DNA from: Marinospirillum sp.
Lineage (GTDB): Bacteria > Pseudomonadota > Gammaproteobacteria > Pseudomonadales > Halomonadaceae
NCBI RefSeq assembly: GCF_014859565.1
Contig: NZ_JACUUA010000017.1
Location: 1 to 36,266 of the forward strand
Reading direction: 5' to 3'
DNA: 36,266 bases
Part shown: positions 1 to 8,701 of the stretch, piece after piece
How the letters are laid out: the number at the start of each line of letters is the position of its first letter
Numbering within the stretch: position 1 is the first letter of the stretch
Made by a program: the position numbers and the translations under genes
Notes under the pieces: model-generated
Database searches by the model: none
What the model saw: the letters and a program-made list of their open reading frames with translations, nothing else
Told to the model about the DNA's origin: nothing

Positions 1-299
1 GTGGGGGTTTTTGTGTTTAATGGCAGTGAAAAAGATTACAGGTTATCCTATATCCTGCCTTATTCATGAGAGCGCTAGGTAAGCAGGGGTAAAATCTATA
101 AAAATCAATGGCCTTATGGTGGCTTGGCTCTTGATTCGCTCTTCACCCATTGGGTGAATTGCTAAAAACCGGTGATTTTTATTAACCCCTTGATAATTAA
201 AGGTTTCTACTGTGACTGGTTTTTTTCTGGTGAATTATGCGGGTATATTTGTGCTAAGCGTAAAATGCCTGCTGGCTTTCTCGGCTTTCTGGATTCACC
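1..299. other. Left-edge region without a convincing gene
   Basis: No complete coding region is supported here. Frame 1 is open from base 1 to a TGA at 67-69 and could be the last residues of an upstream gene, but 22 codons are too few to recognise. The region is AT-rich and probably carries the promoter of murI. TATATT at 244-249 and TAAAAT at 261-266 are possible -10 elements, but neither has a good -35 at the right distance. A short inverted repeat at 142-158 is listed separately. Confidence 0.4.
142..158. repeat. Short inverted repeat upstream of murI
   Basis: TTCACCCA and TGGGTGAA form a perfect 8-base inverted repeat around a single central base. It could be an operator half-site pair or a tiny hairpin. 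No T-run follows on either strand, so it is not a standard terminator. It lies about 160 bases before murI. Function unknown. Confidence 0.35.
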
Positions 300-317
300 T
301 TGCCTGCTAATATCCCC

Positions 318-1154
318 ATGACATCACAAGTACTACCCGGTCCAATCCTGGTTTTTGACTCAGGTGTTGGTGGGCTTTCGGTTGTGCAGGCTTTGCGAGA
401 GCGGATGCCGGATCTACCGCTGGTTTATGCCTGTGACAATGCCGCTTTTCCTTATGGTTTAAAAAGTGATATCTGGTTAAAACAACGTGTTGCCAGTGTG
501 ATCCGTTGCCTGATCAGCGAAATTCAGCCGTGTTTACTGGTGGTGGCTTGTAATACCGCCAGCACTGTGGCTTTACCGGAATTACGTGAGTTGTGCAGCA
601 TTCCAGTGGTGGGTGTAGTACCTGCCATCAAACCGGCTGCGTTGATGACTCGCAGTGGTCATATTGCATTACTGGCAACCCAAGGCACCATCAGCCGCCC
701 CTACACCCAACAGTTGATTGATGAGTTTGCCGCTGACTGTGAAGTATTAAAGGTGGGCAGCAATCAGCTGGTGCAACTGGCAGAAATTCATCTGGCTGGT
801 GGCGAGGTGGCTGATGCCCAGTTGCTGGAAATCCTGCAACCGTTGCTGGCTGAACCACGACTGGATACTGTGGTATTGGGTTGTACCCATTTTCCGCTGC
901 TGCAACCCCAACTGGTTCGGGTGGCCGAAGCAGCCGGTGCCCAGCACTGGCAATGGATTGACTCAGGTGCCGCCATTGCCCGCCGGGTGTTGCACCTGCT
1001 AAGCAACGCCGGTTACTCCAACCCCTGCTGTCCGGATAGTTTTGTGCGCAGTTGCTGGTTAACGGCCACACTGGATACAAACAGTCAGTTACCCGAGTCC
1101 CTGCTGCGTTTTGGTTTTGATCACCTGCAAGTATTAAATCATCCATCTATTTAA
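318..1154 (+). CDS. murI: Glutamate racemase MurI
   Basis: Converts L-glutamate to D-glutamate in the cytoplasm for peptidoglycan precursor synthesis (MurD substrate). The protein has the family's FDSGVGGLSV motif near the N terminus and both catalytic cysteine motifs, ACNTAST and GCTHFPLL, spaced as expected in the two-lobed Asp/Glu racemase fold. Length is about 278 residues, normal for the family (265-285). Two starts are possible: ATG 318, used here, and an in-frame TTG at 300, which has a weak GGA six bases upstream. Neither has a strong ribosome site. trmA begins 17 bases after the stop, so the two are probably co-transcribed. The identification is secure; the exact start is not. Confidence 0.95.
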   Translation: MTSQVLPGPILVFDSGVGGLSVVQALRERMPDLPLVYACDNAAFPYGLKSDIWLKQRVASVIRCLISEIQPCLLVVACNTASTVALPELRELCSIPVVGVVPAIKPAALMTRSGHIALLATQGTISRPYTQQLIDEFAADCEVLKVGSNQLVQLAEIHLAGGEVADAQLLEILQPLLAEPRLDTVVLGCTHFPLLQPQLVRVAEAAGAQHWQWIDSGAAIARRVLHLLSNAGYSNPCCPDSFVRSCWLTATLDTNSQLPESLLRFGFDHLQVLNHPSI

Positions 1155-1171
1155 AGAGATTTCAGAATTTT

Positions 1172-2290
1172 ATGTCTTCCACCCTGCCTCAGGTGAATCC
1201 TTCCCTTTACCCCCAGCTACTGGCCAGCAAAGCTGAGCAGCTGCGTTTGCAGTTTGCTGAGTTTAATCCACCCGAGCTGGAGGTGTTTGCCTCTCCACCC
1301 AGCCATTACCGGCTGCGCACCGAGTTTCGCATCTGGCACGAAGACAACAATCTGTTTTATGTGATGTTTGAGGTAGGTGAAGATCCCAAAAAAGATCGCA
1401 CCCTAGTCCGTATGGAGCAGTACCCGGTGGCAGGCACTGAAATCAATCGGCTGATGCCCCTGCTGCTGGATGCCATCCGTGATCAGCCGTTGCTGCGCCG
1501 CAAGCTGTTTCAGGTGGAGTTTCTTACCACCCTGTCCGATCAGATCCTGATCAGCCTGATTTATCACCGACCGCTGGATGATGAATGGGAAGTTGCCGCC
1601 CGCCAGCTGCAACAACAGCTGGGGGTGATGATTATTGGTCGGGCGCGTAAACAAAAGCGGGTGCTGACACAGGACTTTGTACTGGAAACCTTGCAGGTGA
1701 ACGGCCAGCCACTGATTTACAAACAGGTGGAAGGCAGTTTTACCCAACCCAACCCCTGGATCTGCCAGAGTATGCTGGAGTGGGCGCAGGATGTATCTCG
1801 CCCGCAGCAAAACACACCACCTCGTGATCTGGTCGAGCTTTACTGCGGTAACGGCAATTTCACCCTGGCACTGGCTGGTAATTTCCGCCGCCTGCTGGGC
1901 ACTGAAATCAGCCGCACCTCGGTGGCTGCTGCACAATACAACATCAGCGCCAACAACATCACCAATGTCAGAATTGAACGTATGGCAGCAGAAGATTTTG
2001 CTATTGCGCTGGATAATCCCGAATCAGAACAAGCCAGCAAATTTAATCTGCAGGATTATGACTTTTCTACGGTGCTGGTTGATCCACCCCGCGCAGGGCT
2101 GGATGATGCCACCCTGCAACAGGTACAGCGTTTTGAGCGGATTATTTATATCTCCTGCAACCCGGATACCCTGGCTGCCAACCTGCAAACACTTACAAAG
2201 ACACACCGGATTGAACGTCTGGCTTTTTTTGACCAGTTCCCCTACACCCACCATACCGAGTGCGGGGTTTATGTGGTCAGGCAGGCTTAA
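1172..2290 (+). CDS. trmA: tRNA (uracil-54-C5)-methyltransferase TrmA
   Basis: Makes 5-methyluridine (T54) in the T-loop of tRNAs using S-adenosylmethionine. At 372 residues it matches E. coli TrmA (366). The C-terminal half shows the methyltransferase motifs: CGNGNFTLAL (SAM binding), VDPPRAGLD, and YISCNPDTL with the catalytic cysteine. The end, FPYTHHTECGVYVV, carries the general-base glutamate. The TrmA-like N terminus without a TRAM domain, and without the four-cysteine cluster of RlmD-type enzymes, argues against rumA/rlmD. AAAGAGA lies about 12 bases before the ATG. It follows murI closely and converges on the Bat operon with only four bases between the two genes. Confidence 0.95.
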   Translation: MSSTLPQVNPSLYPQLLASKAEQLRLQFAEFNPPELEVFASPPSHYRLRTEFRIWHEDNNLFYVMFEVGEDPKKDRTLVRMEQYPVAGTEINRLMPLLLDAIRDQPLLRRKLFQVEFLTTLSDQILISLIYHRPLDDEWEVAARQLQQQLGVMIIGRARKQKRVLTQDFVLETLQVNGQPLIYKQVEGSFTQPNPWICQSMLEWAQDVSRPQQNTPPRDLVELYCGNGNFTLALAGNFRRLLGTEISRTSVAAAQYNISANNITNVRIERMAAEDFAIALDNPESEQASKFNLQDYDFSTVLVDPPRAGLDDATLQQVQRFERIIYISCNPDTLAANLQTLTKTHRIERLAFFDQFPYTHHTECGVYVVRQA

Positions 2291-2294
2291 CACA

Positions 2295-3653
2295 TCAGGG
2301 ATTCAGCGGCGGCAGTGGGTTTTGTGGCGGTTTTTTGAATGTGTTGTGCAGTTGTCTGATCAACCAGGCACGCCAGAACCAGAGCGCTGCTGATAGCAAT
2401 ACACCACCAACCAGCAGCAGTAACCACCAGAACCAGCGGCTCTGTTGCTGGCTGGTTTGATTAACTGCCTCCACTGGATCAACACTGAACAAAGCTGGGT
2501 TGCTGGCAGGACTCACCGGCAACACATCCAGGCTGGGCAGTGTGGCTCGGCTGGTTTTTGCTTGATGCTCACGCACATCCCACCAGGGCAGTACCAGTTC
2601 CGGTAAGGTGCTTTTTCCTGCCTGCAAAGGATAAAGCAGCAAACGCTGTTTAAGGCTGCCCACCAGAAACCCATCCACCCGTCGATCCTGCAGCTCCTCT
2701 GTTAATCGCTCAATACGCCATCCGGGGTGCTGTAATGACATAAACTGTGGCAAGTTACGCGCTTGTTGCCCCACAACATCCAGTTGTAACAACAATTCCA
2801 GTGGCTGGCCTTGATACACCCGTCGAGGCAACTCAACTATCTCTGCCTTGAGTTGTACACCCAAAGCTGGCAACCAGGCATCCGTTGCTGGCCACTCGGT
2901 TGGTATCGGACGCACGTTCAGCTTCACTGCTGCCACCTCAGCTTCATGCCGCTGACTGTCGGACTGACCCGGCAGATTAAGGCGGGTACTGAAATAACGC
3001 GGAAGAATCTCGGCATCAGTGTCATGCAGTTGAATCAAATGATGCCAACGCGCCTCTTGCCAACTGACACCTCGCTGATTGAACCCCTGCTCCCGTCCAT
3101 CACCCCATTCACGGGCATTACCCCCTTTAACGTCCAGTTGGCTCAGACGGGGTTCTATCGGATAACCCTGATAACGGATCAGTAATTCATAAATCAGTGT
3201 CTGCCCGACATAGGCTTCACTAAAATCCACCCGCTGACGCACTTCCAGTGGCCGACTGGCTGGGGGTACAACAGAGCTGACTCGCGGACGGGCAGCTTCC
3301 AGCAAGACTTCAAAAGCCTGGGAAGGGCGACTATCCACTCGCAACGGAGGCAACAACAACCTGCGTGTAATACTGTCGGCTTGTTGATGCTGTAACAACA
3401 GCAACCAACGGTGTTGAAAATCTCCACGCGCAGTCTGTTGTACTTGATGAGTTTGCTCCACCACAGACCAGTGTGCCTGCCAGGATACGGGAATTTCCAG
3501 TTGGGGCTCAATGACACGACTGCTGCGGCTTTCCACCAGCAGCTCCAGTTGTTCACCTGCGGTAATACGAGGCTGGCTTAGTGTTAGCAATACCGCCTGC
3601 AACTGACTGATCGGCAGTAACAGTAACAACAGCAGCAATACCCGAATTTTCAT
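2295..3653 (-). CDS. batD: BatD-like protein (oxygen tolerance family)
   Basis: Last gene of the Bat operon. Residues 1-20 form a signal peptide (KIR followed by a run of leucines, cleavage near LQA). A long beta-rich periplasmic region with BatD-type repeats follows, and near the C terminus a membrane helix (SRWFWWLLLLVGGVLLSAALWFW) with a short basic tail. This is the usual BatD topology. Its ATG overlaps the TGA of the upstream gene by four bases, indicating translational coupling. BatD proteins are thought to act with BatA/BatB and a MoxR ATPase in an envelope complex linked to stress or aerotolerance; the biochemical role is unresolved in the family. The 452-residue length is ordinary. 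Confidence 0.85.
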   Translation of the reverse strand: MKIRVLLLLLLLLPISQLQAVLLTLSQPRITAGEQLELLVESRSSRVIEPQLEIPVSWQAHWSVVEQTHQVQQTARGDFQHRWLLLLQHQQADSITRRLLLPPLRVDSRPSQAFEVLLEAARPRVSSVVPPASRPLEVRQRVDFSEAYVGQTLIYELLIRYQGYPIEPRLSQLDVKGGNAREWGDGREQGFNQRGVSWQEARWHHLIQLHDTDAEILPRYFSTRLNLPGQSDSQRHEAEVAAVKLNVRPIPTEWPATDAWLPALGVQLKAEIVELPRRVYQGQPLELLLQLDVVGQQARNLPQFMSLQHPGWRIERLTEELQDRRVDGFLVGSLKQRLLLYPLQAGKSTLPELVLPWWDVREHQAKTSRATLPSLDVLPVSPASNPALFSVDPVEAVNQTSQQQSRWFWWLLLLVGGVLLSAALWFWRAWLIRQLHNTFKKPPQNPLPPLNP

Positions 3654-5215
3654 GGCTGCCGTTCTCTTAACTCAGCCTGGAACTTCAGGCGCAACAAACG
3701 CCAGGGGTCTTCCTGCAACTGCTCCAGTTGCTGTTGTTGTGCAGCATCCAATGGATCACAGCCTGCACAGGGGTTGGGCCTGTCAGCTCGCCATTCATTG
3801 GATTCATCTGCTGTTGTTGAGGCATCAGCAGATGACTGATCAGCACCGGAACAGGTTGCTTGTATCTGCTGCTCATCCGGCAAGGGTTCTCCGCGCTCAA
3901 TCGCCAGCGTTAATTGCAGATTTTTACAGGCATCCAACCAATCAGGTTGCAGGGCACTGGCCTGCTCCAGATAATTCTTAGCTTTGTTAATATTCCCGGC
4001 AAATAGCCAGGCGGTTCCGCTGTTAAAAAAAACACCAGCCTGTTTTTTTGGATCATCCGGCAAAGGCAACTGCAGAGTGAGTTCAAAAGCCTCTGCTGCT
4101 GCGGGGTATTGTTCTAGTTGAAACAAGGCATGGGCAATCAGATCCGGACGTTGAGCCTGCTGCAGGGCAAGTTTTGCATCACCTCGCTGCAAGGCTCGCC
4201 ACGCCTGCCGATCCAGATTCTGCCAGCCAGCAGCCTGTAATGGATCACTCAACAACCAACCAACACCCACCAACAAGAAAAACACCTGCAATTGTCTGAT
4301 GTGCCGCCAGAGCAGCAATAAAACGCCGGGCAATAACAGCCAATGCCCCAGCTCCTGAAATAACAATTGATCTGCTTCTTTTAACATCCAGCCCGAATCA
4401 CTTGTATTCAATTGAGGCAACCAGCGGGCAGCTTCTTCAGGATGCAAAAGGTGCAGCCGGGTATCCTGCAGTTTGTCTCTAAGCTCAATAATGCGTTGCA
4501 TTGGGGTATCCAGCAGTACCCAATGCAGTTCTGCTTTAGCTGGTAACAGGCGCAGTAGTCGCTGCAATCCGGCTTCGTCCGGTACCTGATTGGTTAACCA
4601 CAACCAGTGTAATTGCCCAGCCATGTCACCTTCAGCAAGACGACCGGTGCTGGCCGCCAGACGAAAAGCGTCTTCTGCTGCCTGCCCTGCTAAGGGCATC
4701 ACTGAAGGATGGGTCAGGCTGAACAACTGTCGCAGAGTGGTGTGATCATCCGTCATCGGGCTGGCTAAGTGAGCACTGCCTGCATAATAAATCAGGGCAG
4801 TCTGCCCGGAAGTTCGTCCATTCAACAGCGGAATCACCAGACGCTGACTGGTTTCGAGTTGCTGAAAAGAGGCCGACTGGCCGCGCTCTGGAGGGGATAA
4901 CTGCTGAATAATCACCAGTTCCTGCAGAGCAACCGGTAGCTGATCAATCTTAAGGGTGTAACCCACACCGGCCAATGCCAGGCTGAACAGCAGTGTTAAC
5001 AAAACGGCCAGTTGTTGTAATGACAAACGATGGCGGCTTGTGGCACTTGTTTTGGAGGCAGGGCTGATCAGCCTTTGTGCCAGCCCTTCCGGCAGTAGCT
5101 GATACCAGTCCTGCTGTTTTGAGGGTTTTAACAACAACTGCCGGATCAGCCAGTAAATTAATGGCGCCAACAACAGCAAATAAGGGCGAGCCAGCCAGGT
5201 TGTCAGATCAATCAT
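3650..5215 (-). CDS. BatB/BatC-like protein: vWA-like domain plus TPR, degenerate metal site
   Basis: Membrane protein of 521 residues. Helices lie near residues 10-30 and 66-88, then a von Willebrand A-like domain (about 95-280), helices around 295-335, a TPR region (about 345-450, including FNSGTAWLFAGNINKAKNYLEQASALQPDW) and an acidic, Gln-rich tail ending LRLKFQAELRERQP. In other BatB proteins the vWA begins with a DxSxS metal site; here the aligned stretch reads QQLSPP (residues 104-109), so the Asp and the last Ser are missing. The later SPMTDD motif, which carries the family Thr, is kept. The start at 5215 is preferred over 5239 because AAGGAG sits nine bases upstream. It overlaps the vWA gene before it by eight bases and batD after it by four. 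Confidence 0.8.
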   Translation of the reverse strand: MIDLTTWLARPYLLLLAPLIYWLIRQLLLKPSKQQDWYQLLPEGLAQRLISPASKTSATSRHRLSLQQLAVLLTLLFSLALAGVGYTLKIDQLPVALQELVIIQQLSPPERGQSASFQQLETSQRLVIPLLNGRTSGQTALIYYAGSAHLASPMTDDHTTLRQLFSLTHPSVMPLAGQAAEDAFRLAASTGRLAEGDMAGQLHWLWLTNQVPDEAGLQRLLRLLPAKAELHWVLLDTPMQRIIELRDKLQDTRLHLLHPEEAARWLPQLNTSDSGWMLKEADQLLFQELGHWLLLPGVLLLLWRHIRQLQVFFLLVGVGWLLSDPLQAAGWQNLDRQAWRALQRGDAKLALQQAQRPDLIAHALFQLEQYPAAAEAFELTLQLPLPDDPKKQAGVFFNSGTAWLFAGNINKAKNYLEQASALQPDWLDACKNLQLTLAIERGEPLPDEQQIQATCSGADQSSADASTTADESNEWRADRPNPCAGCDPLDAAQQQQLEQLQEDPWRLLRLKFQAELRERQP

Positions 5216-6158
5216 GCCGGTCTGCTCCTTTTTTACCATGCCTCTGCTGCCACGCCACCCCCATCAAGAGCAGCAGTGCTGCCAGTAACAACCAGTGCAT
5301 CAAGGGTGTGGCAGGTGTAAAACGCTCCATACGGGTAACAGGTTCCAGTCGATTGATCTGGGCATACACCTGTTCCAATTCACGACGTGAAAAAGCACTG
5401 AACACCTCACCACCGGTTTGCCGAATGGCACGGCTTATCTCGGGATCAGGATTAAGATCCACCACCACCAGATGAGTCCGTATACCGGAGTTTTTTGCCA
5501 TGGCAAGGGATTCAGCCGGGGTCAGTTGTCCGGCATTATTGGCACCATCGGTCAGCAGCAGAATGGCACTTTCACCCTCGGACTGGCGCAGACTGCGAAT
5601 TGCCAGTCCGAGCGCATCCCCGATGGCAGTGCCGGAACCGGCCATACCGGGTTGCATTCCCTGTAACTGGTGTAATAACAGTGCATGATCCAGTGTTTTA
5701 GGCACATAAAGATAAGACTGACCACCAAAGACCACCAGCCCCACCCGATCATCCGGACGTTCAGCCAGAAAAGAGCGCACCACCTGTTTGACCTGATCCA
5801 GTCGGGTGCGACCCTGCATCAGCTCATTCATGCTGCCGGAAATATCTACCACCAGCATCAGCTGACGGCTCTGATGAGGAAATTCAATTTCATCCTGCTG
5901 CCATTCCGGACGTGCCAGCGCCAGCATCAGTAATAACCAGAGCAGACTGCGCCAGCCCGGACGGTAACGGGAAACAAGAATTGGAGGAGAGGATTCAGAG
6001 TCGGGCAGCACCTGCAAAGGCAAACGCAGGGCTGCAACCCTTGATGTGGACTCACGCGATAACGTCAGCCGTTGTAACCACCAGCGCAACAGCCAGGGCA
6101 ACCCGAGCAGCAATAGTGCCCAGGGCCAGGCGAGGATCAGGTTTGCCGATGTATCCAC
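5208..6158 (-). CDS. batA: BatA-like von Willebrand factor A domain membrane protein
   Basis: A 316-residue inner-membrane protein. An N-terminal hydrophobic segment (ILAWPWALLLLGLPWLLRWW) and a second helix (WRSLLWLLLMLALARPEW) flank a short loop, then comes a vWA domain with an intact metal site VVDISGSMN. The later elements RPDDRVGLVVFGG, GSGTAIGDALGLA and ILLTDGANNAG are also present. A final helix (MHWLLLAALLLLMGVAW) ends in a basic tail. The intact MIDAS contrasts with the degraded site in the next gene. It overlaps the preceding DUF4381 gene by 22 bases. By family it should serve as the metal-dependent protein-binding partner of the MoxR ATPase in the envelope. Confidence 0.87.
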   Translation of the reverse strand: MDTSANLILAWPWALLLLGLPWLLRWWLQRLTLSRESTSRVAALRLPLQVLPDSESSPPILVSRYRPGWRSLLWLLLMLALARPEWQQDEIEFPHQSRQLMLVVDISGSMNELMQGRTRLDQVKQVVRSFLAERPDDRVGLVVFGGQSYLYVPKTLDHALLLHQLQGMQPGMAGSGTAIGDALGLAIRSLRQSEGESAILLLTDGANNAGQLTPAESLAMAKNSGIRTHLVVVDLNPDPEISRAIRQTGGEVFSAFSRRELEQVYAQINRLEPVTRMERFTPATPLMHWLLLAALLLLMGVAWQQRHGKKGADRHD

Positions 6159-6622
6159 GCCCGAACCAGCAGTTTTAATTTGTCAGCATCAAAGTGCTGC
6201 GGCTCGGCCTTGTAAGCACCCCAGGCCAGTACCTTGCCACTGCCTTCACGAAAACCCGGATCGGTGCCACGCTTGCGACCCCGGCTCCAGTCGAGAAAAT
6301 CCAGCCAGTCTTCTCCGGTCAGCACCGCTACCTTGTCGCGTTGAAAGTTACGAACTGCAATACGTCGCAGCAGTAGATTCACTTCATAAAGATAACGCGG
6401 GGCATCCCCACTTTCATAAAACCGGGCTTGAATGGCTTCCAGCTCACGATAGGCATAACGCCGCACGTGATTGCTGCGATACCAGCGCAAGATGAATACC
6501 AGTAGTAGCAGGGCAATCAGTCCGGCCAGCACAGCCCACACCCAAGGCTCCGGAGGCCAGACTGAGGGTGCATAGGGTTCAACCAGATGCGCAGCACGTT
6601 GTTTCAATTCTTCAAGATTCAT
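6137..6622 (-). CDS. DUF4381 membrane protein of the Bat operon
   Basis: Small protein of 161 residues. It has a short N-terminal region with a proline-rich segment (PSVWPPEPWVWA), one membrane helix (VLAGLIALLLLVFILRWY), and a cytoplasmic helical domain containing YLYEVNLLLRRIAVRNF and LTGEDWLDFLDW, typical of DUF4381. The gene sits between the DUF58 and vWA genes, its usual place in Pseudomonas-type Bat operons. Its function is unknown in the family; a scaffold role linking the DUF58 and vWA proteins is only inference. An 87-base gap separates it from the DUF58 gene upstream, the only real break in the operon. Confidence 0.8.
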   Translation of the reverse strand: MNLEELKQRAAHLVEPYAPSVWPPEPWVWAVLAGLIALLLLVFILRWYRSNHVRRYAYRELEAIQARFYESGDAPRYLYEVNLLLRRIAVRNFQRDKVAVLTGEDWLDFLDWSRGRKRGTDPGFREGSGKVLAWGAYKAEPQHFDADKLKLLVRAWIHRQT

Positions 6623-6709
6623 AGATGGATTTTATCTTCTATCCCTGCGGGTAAGCATCGTATTCTACTGGTTTTAATAAAAGATTCCTGTTGTATCAGG
6701 GTAACAATT

Positions 6710-7591
6710 TCACTGCATTAACTCCTGCAACCAATTTTGGGCTGCTGTGGTACTCAACTGCCGATAACTGCCGCGATAACCCAAGGCTGATTGCAACTGG
6801 CGGCAGCGCTCGGTAAAAGCTACCGCCCAGCTATCACGCAAGGCCTGAGTCATGGGTATGACTTGCCCATCCAGCAACACCGACCCACCCTGACTCGGCA
6901 GTTGCTGATCCAGCGGATCAGTCAAATGCAACACCTGCAAAGGAAAATGAGTCGCCAGCCGCTGCAGTAAACGAGGCTGATTCCAGCCCACAAAATCACT
7001 GATCAACACCACCAGGCTGTCACGAGGTAAACGCCGGGCAAAGTCATCCAGCGCAGCATCCAGTTGACCTGCCGGACGGGGGTTTAACTCTCCCAGTGCT
7101 TGGGTGCAGGATGCCAACCGTGCTAAAAAAGGACTAAAAGCAGTTGTTGTGGAAAGGGGGGGGTGCCAGAAACTCTGTTCATCAGTTTCTATCCAGCCGC
7201 CAATCTGGTCTTTTTCATGCAGCGCAGACCAACCCAGTACACCGGCCAGTTTTGCCGCTAATACCGCTTTGCTGCCCGCCTGACCAAACTGCAGTTGCGA
7301 AGCCAGATCCACAAACAACATCACCGGGCGCTGGTGTTCTTCGTGAAAAACACGGGTATAGGGCTGGCCTCTGCGAGCCGTGACCTTCCAGTCCAGATAA
7401 CGCGGATCATCACCCGGCTGATAACTGCGTACTTCGCGAAATTCCAGCCCTCGACCCACCTGGGGGCCGGTTCGTCCCACCGCTGCCGAGCGATTTTTCT
7501 GTAACAAACGCCCCAGTCGCAACTGCCGGGCAGCAGAACGCAAACCCTGCAACTCCTGCAAAGAAACACTCAACTGCACCGCTGCAATCAC
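6710..7591 (-). CDS. DUF58 domain protein (MoxR-associated)
   Basis: Cytoplasmic protein of 293 residues. The family signature GLEFREVRSYQPGDDPRYLDWKVTARRG lies in the N-terminal quarter. A vWA-like fold follows, in which VMLFVDLASQLQFG replaces a canonical DxSxS (only DxxS remains), as is common for DUF58. The ATG overlaps the TGA of moxR (ATGA), so the two are translationally coupled. DUF58 proteins almost always accompany MoxR ATPases and are thought to be their substrate or adaptor. On the 3' side an AT-rich gap (6623-6709) could hold an internal promoter for the rest of the operon, but I see no clear pair of promoter elements. Confidence 0.87.
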   Translation of the reverse strand: MIAAVQLSVSLQELQGLRSAARQLRLGRLLQKNRSAAVGRTGPQVGRGLEFREVRSYQPGDDPRYLDWKVTARRGQPYTRVFHEEHQRPVMLFVDLASQLQFGQAGSKAVLAAKLAGVLGWSALHEKDQIGGWIETDEQSFWHPPLSTTTAFSPFLARLASCTQALGELNPRPAGQLDAALDDFARRLPRDSLVVLISDFVGWNQPRLLQRLATHFPLQVLHLTDPLDQQLPSQGGSVLLDGQVIPMTQALRDSWAVAFTERCRQLQSALGYRGSYRQLSTTAAQNWLQELMQ

Positions 7592-8547
7592 GCCACCGCC
7601 ACCAGTGACAACAACCGTTGAATCACCGCATCTGCGCGGATACCTTCCGCATCCGCTTCATAACTGAGCAACAAGCGATGCCGCAGGATATCCGGTGCCA
7701 GCTGTTGTATGTCCTCCGGCAGCACTTCCTGCCGTCCTTTTAACCAGGCCAGCGCCCGCGAGCAGCGATCCAGCGCCAGCGAAGCACGCGGGCTGGCACC
7801 CAGCCGGATATAACGCCCCAACTGAGCATCATAACGTCCGGCATGGCGAGTGGCCTGTACCAGATCCACAATATATCGCTCCAGTGGTTCTGCCAGATAC
7901 ACCTGTTGTGCAGCAATCCGTGCTTCCAGAATACTGCTGCGGGGCAGGTTCATCCCTTCGGGTTGTGATGTGCCGGGTTGTTCATTACGCACCAGCCGTA
8001 AAATTGCCAGTTCTTCTTCCGCTGCCGGATAACTGACCCAGACGTGCATCAGAAAACGATCCAGCTGAGCTTCCGGCAAAGGATAGGTGCCCTCCTGTTC
8101 CAATGGGTTCTGGGTTGCCATCACCATAAACACATCTGGCAGGGGGCGGGTTTTGCCACCCACACTGACCTGACGCTCACCCATTGCCTCCAGCAAAGCC
8201 GATTGCACCTTGGCCGGTGCACGGTTGATTTCATCCGCCAATACAAAATGGCTGAACACCGGGCCGGGGCGGAAACTGAACTCCCCGGTCTGAGGGTGAA
8301 AAATCTCAGTACCGGTCAAATCAGCCGGTAACAGATCTGGGGTGAACTGAATCCGCTGAAAAGAAACATCCAACTGGCTGGCCAGCGACTGAACCGCACG
8401 GGTTTTTGCCAGACCGGGAGCACCTTCCACCAGCAGGTGCCCATCAGCCAGCAGTGCCACCAGCAGACGTTCAATCAGCTGCTGCTGACCAATAACCCGC
8501 CGACCCAGCTGTTGGTGAAGTTGTATAAAACGGGCATGGACACTCAT
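7588..8547 (-). CDS. moxR: MoxR-family AAA+ ATPase
   Basis: First gene of the Bat operon, a cytoplasmic AAA+ ATPase of the MoxR group, about 319 residues. It shows Walker A (EGAPGLAKT), Walker B plus following residues (LADEINRAPAKVQSALLEAMGERQVS), sensor 1 (MVMATQNPLEQEGTYPLPEAQLDRFLM) and a C-terminal lid (RLGASPRASLALDRCSRALAW). The ATG at 8547 (MSVHARFIQL) is chosen over an in-frame upstream start at 8598, because it gives the usual MoxR length and has GAG six bases upstream. MoxR proteins act as chaperone-like ATPases on vWA partners, which are encoded directly downstream here. The gene is divergent from gdhB across about 150 bases. Confidence 0.92.
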   Translation of the reverse strand: MSVHARFIQLHQQLGRRVIGQQQLIERLLVALLADGHLLVEGAPGLAKTRAVQSLASQLDVSFQRIQFTPDLLPADLTGTEIFHPQTGEFSFRPGPVFSHFVLADEINRAPAKVQSALLEAMGERQVSVGGKTRPLPDVFMVMATQNPLEQEGTYPLPEAQLDRFLMHVWVSYPAAEEELAILRLVRNEQPGTSQPEGMNLPRSSILEARIAAQQVYLAEPLERYIVDLVQATRHAGRYDAQLGRYIRLGASPRASLALDRCSRALAWLKGRQEVLPEDIQQLAPDILRHRLLLSYEADAEGIRADAVIQRLLSLVAVA

Positions 8548-8652
8548 CAGCTCTGGTCTATCCTCAGTAATAGTTAATCCGTATTGTAATAACAGCATCC
8601 CACATGCGGTGCTAGCATGGACACTTGATTCTAAAGAAAATCAGGAGTCTGA

Positions 8653-8681
8653 TTGTAACAGCTGGTACATTGGCATAAAAA
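8653..8681 (+). promoter_or_regulatory. Possible gdhB promoter
   Basis: TTGTAA at 8653-8658 and TAAAAA at 8676-8681 are separated by 17 bases and could be sigma-70 -35 and -10 elements. They would start transcription near 8688, just before the ribosome site CAGGAG at 8691-8696. The very short leader makes this a weak prediction. Confidence 0.25.
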
Positions 8682-8701
8682 AACAGGACTCAGGAGCCAC
8701 C

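Noticed and set aside
691..1146. Long open frame on the minus strand inside murI
   Set aside because: It lies opposite a secure murI gene, has no recognisable domain and no supported start.
1403..1936. 177-codon minus-strand open frame inside trmA
   Set aside because: Antisense to conserved methyltransferase motifs, with low-complexity Gln-rich sequence and no homology signal.
8609..8701. N-terminal extension of gdhB from an upstream start
   Set aside because: The ATG at 8702 has a strong AGGAG and begins the conserved protein; the extension overlaps the likely promoter.
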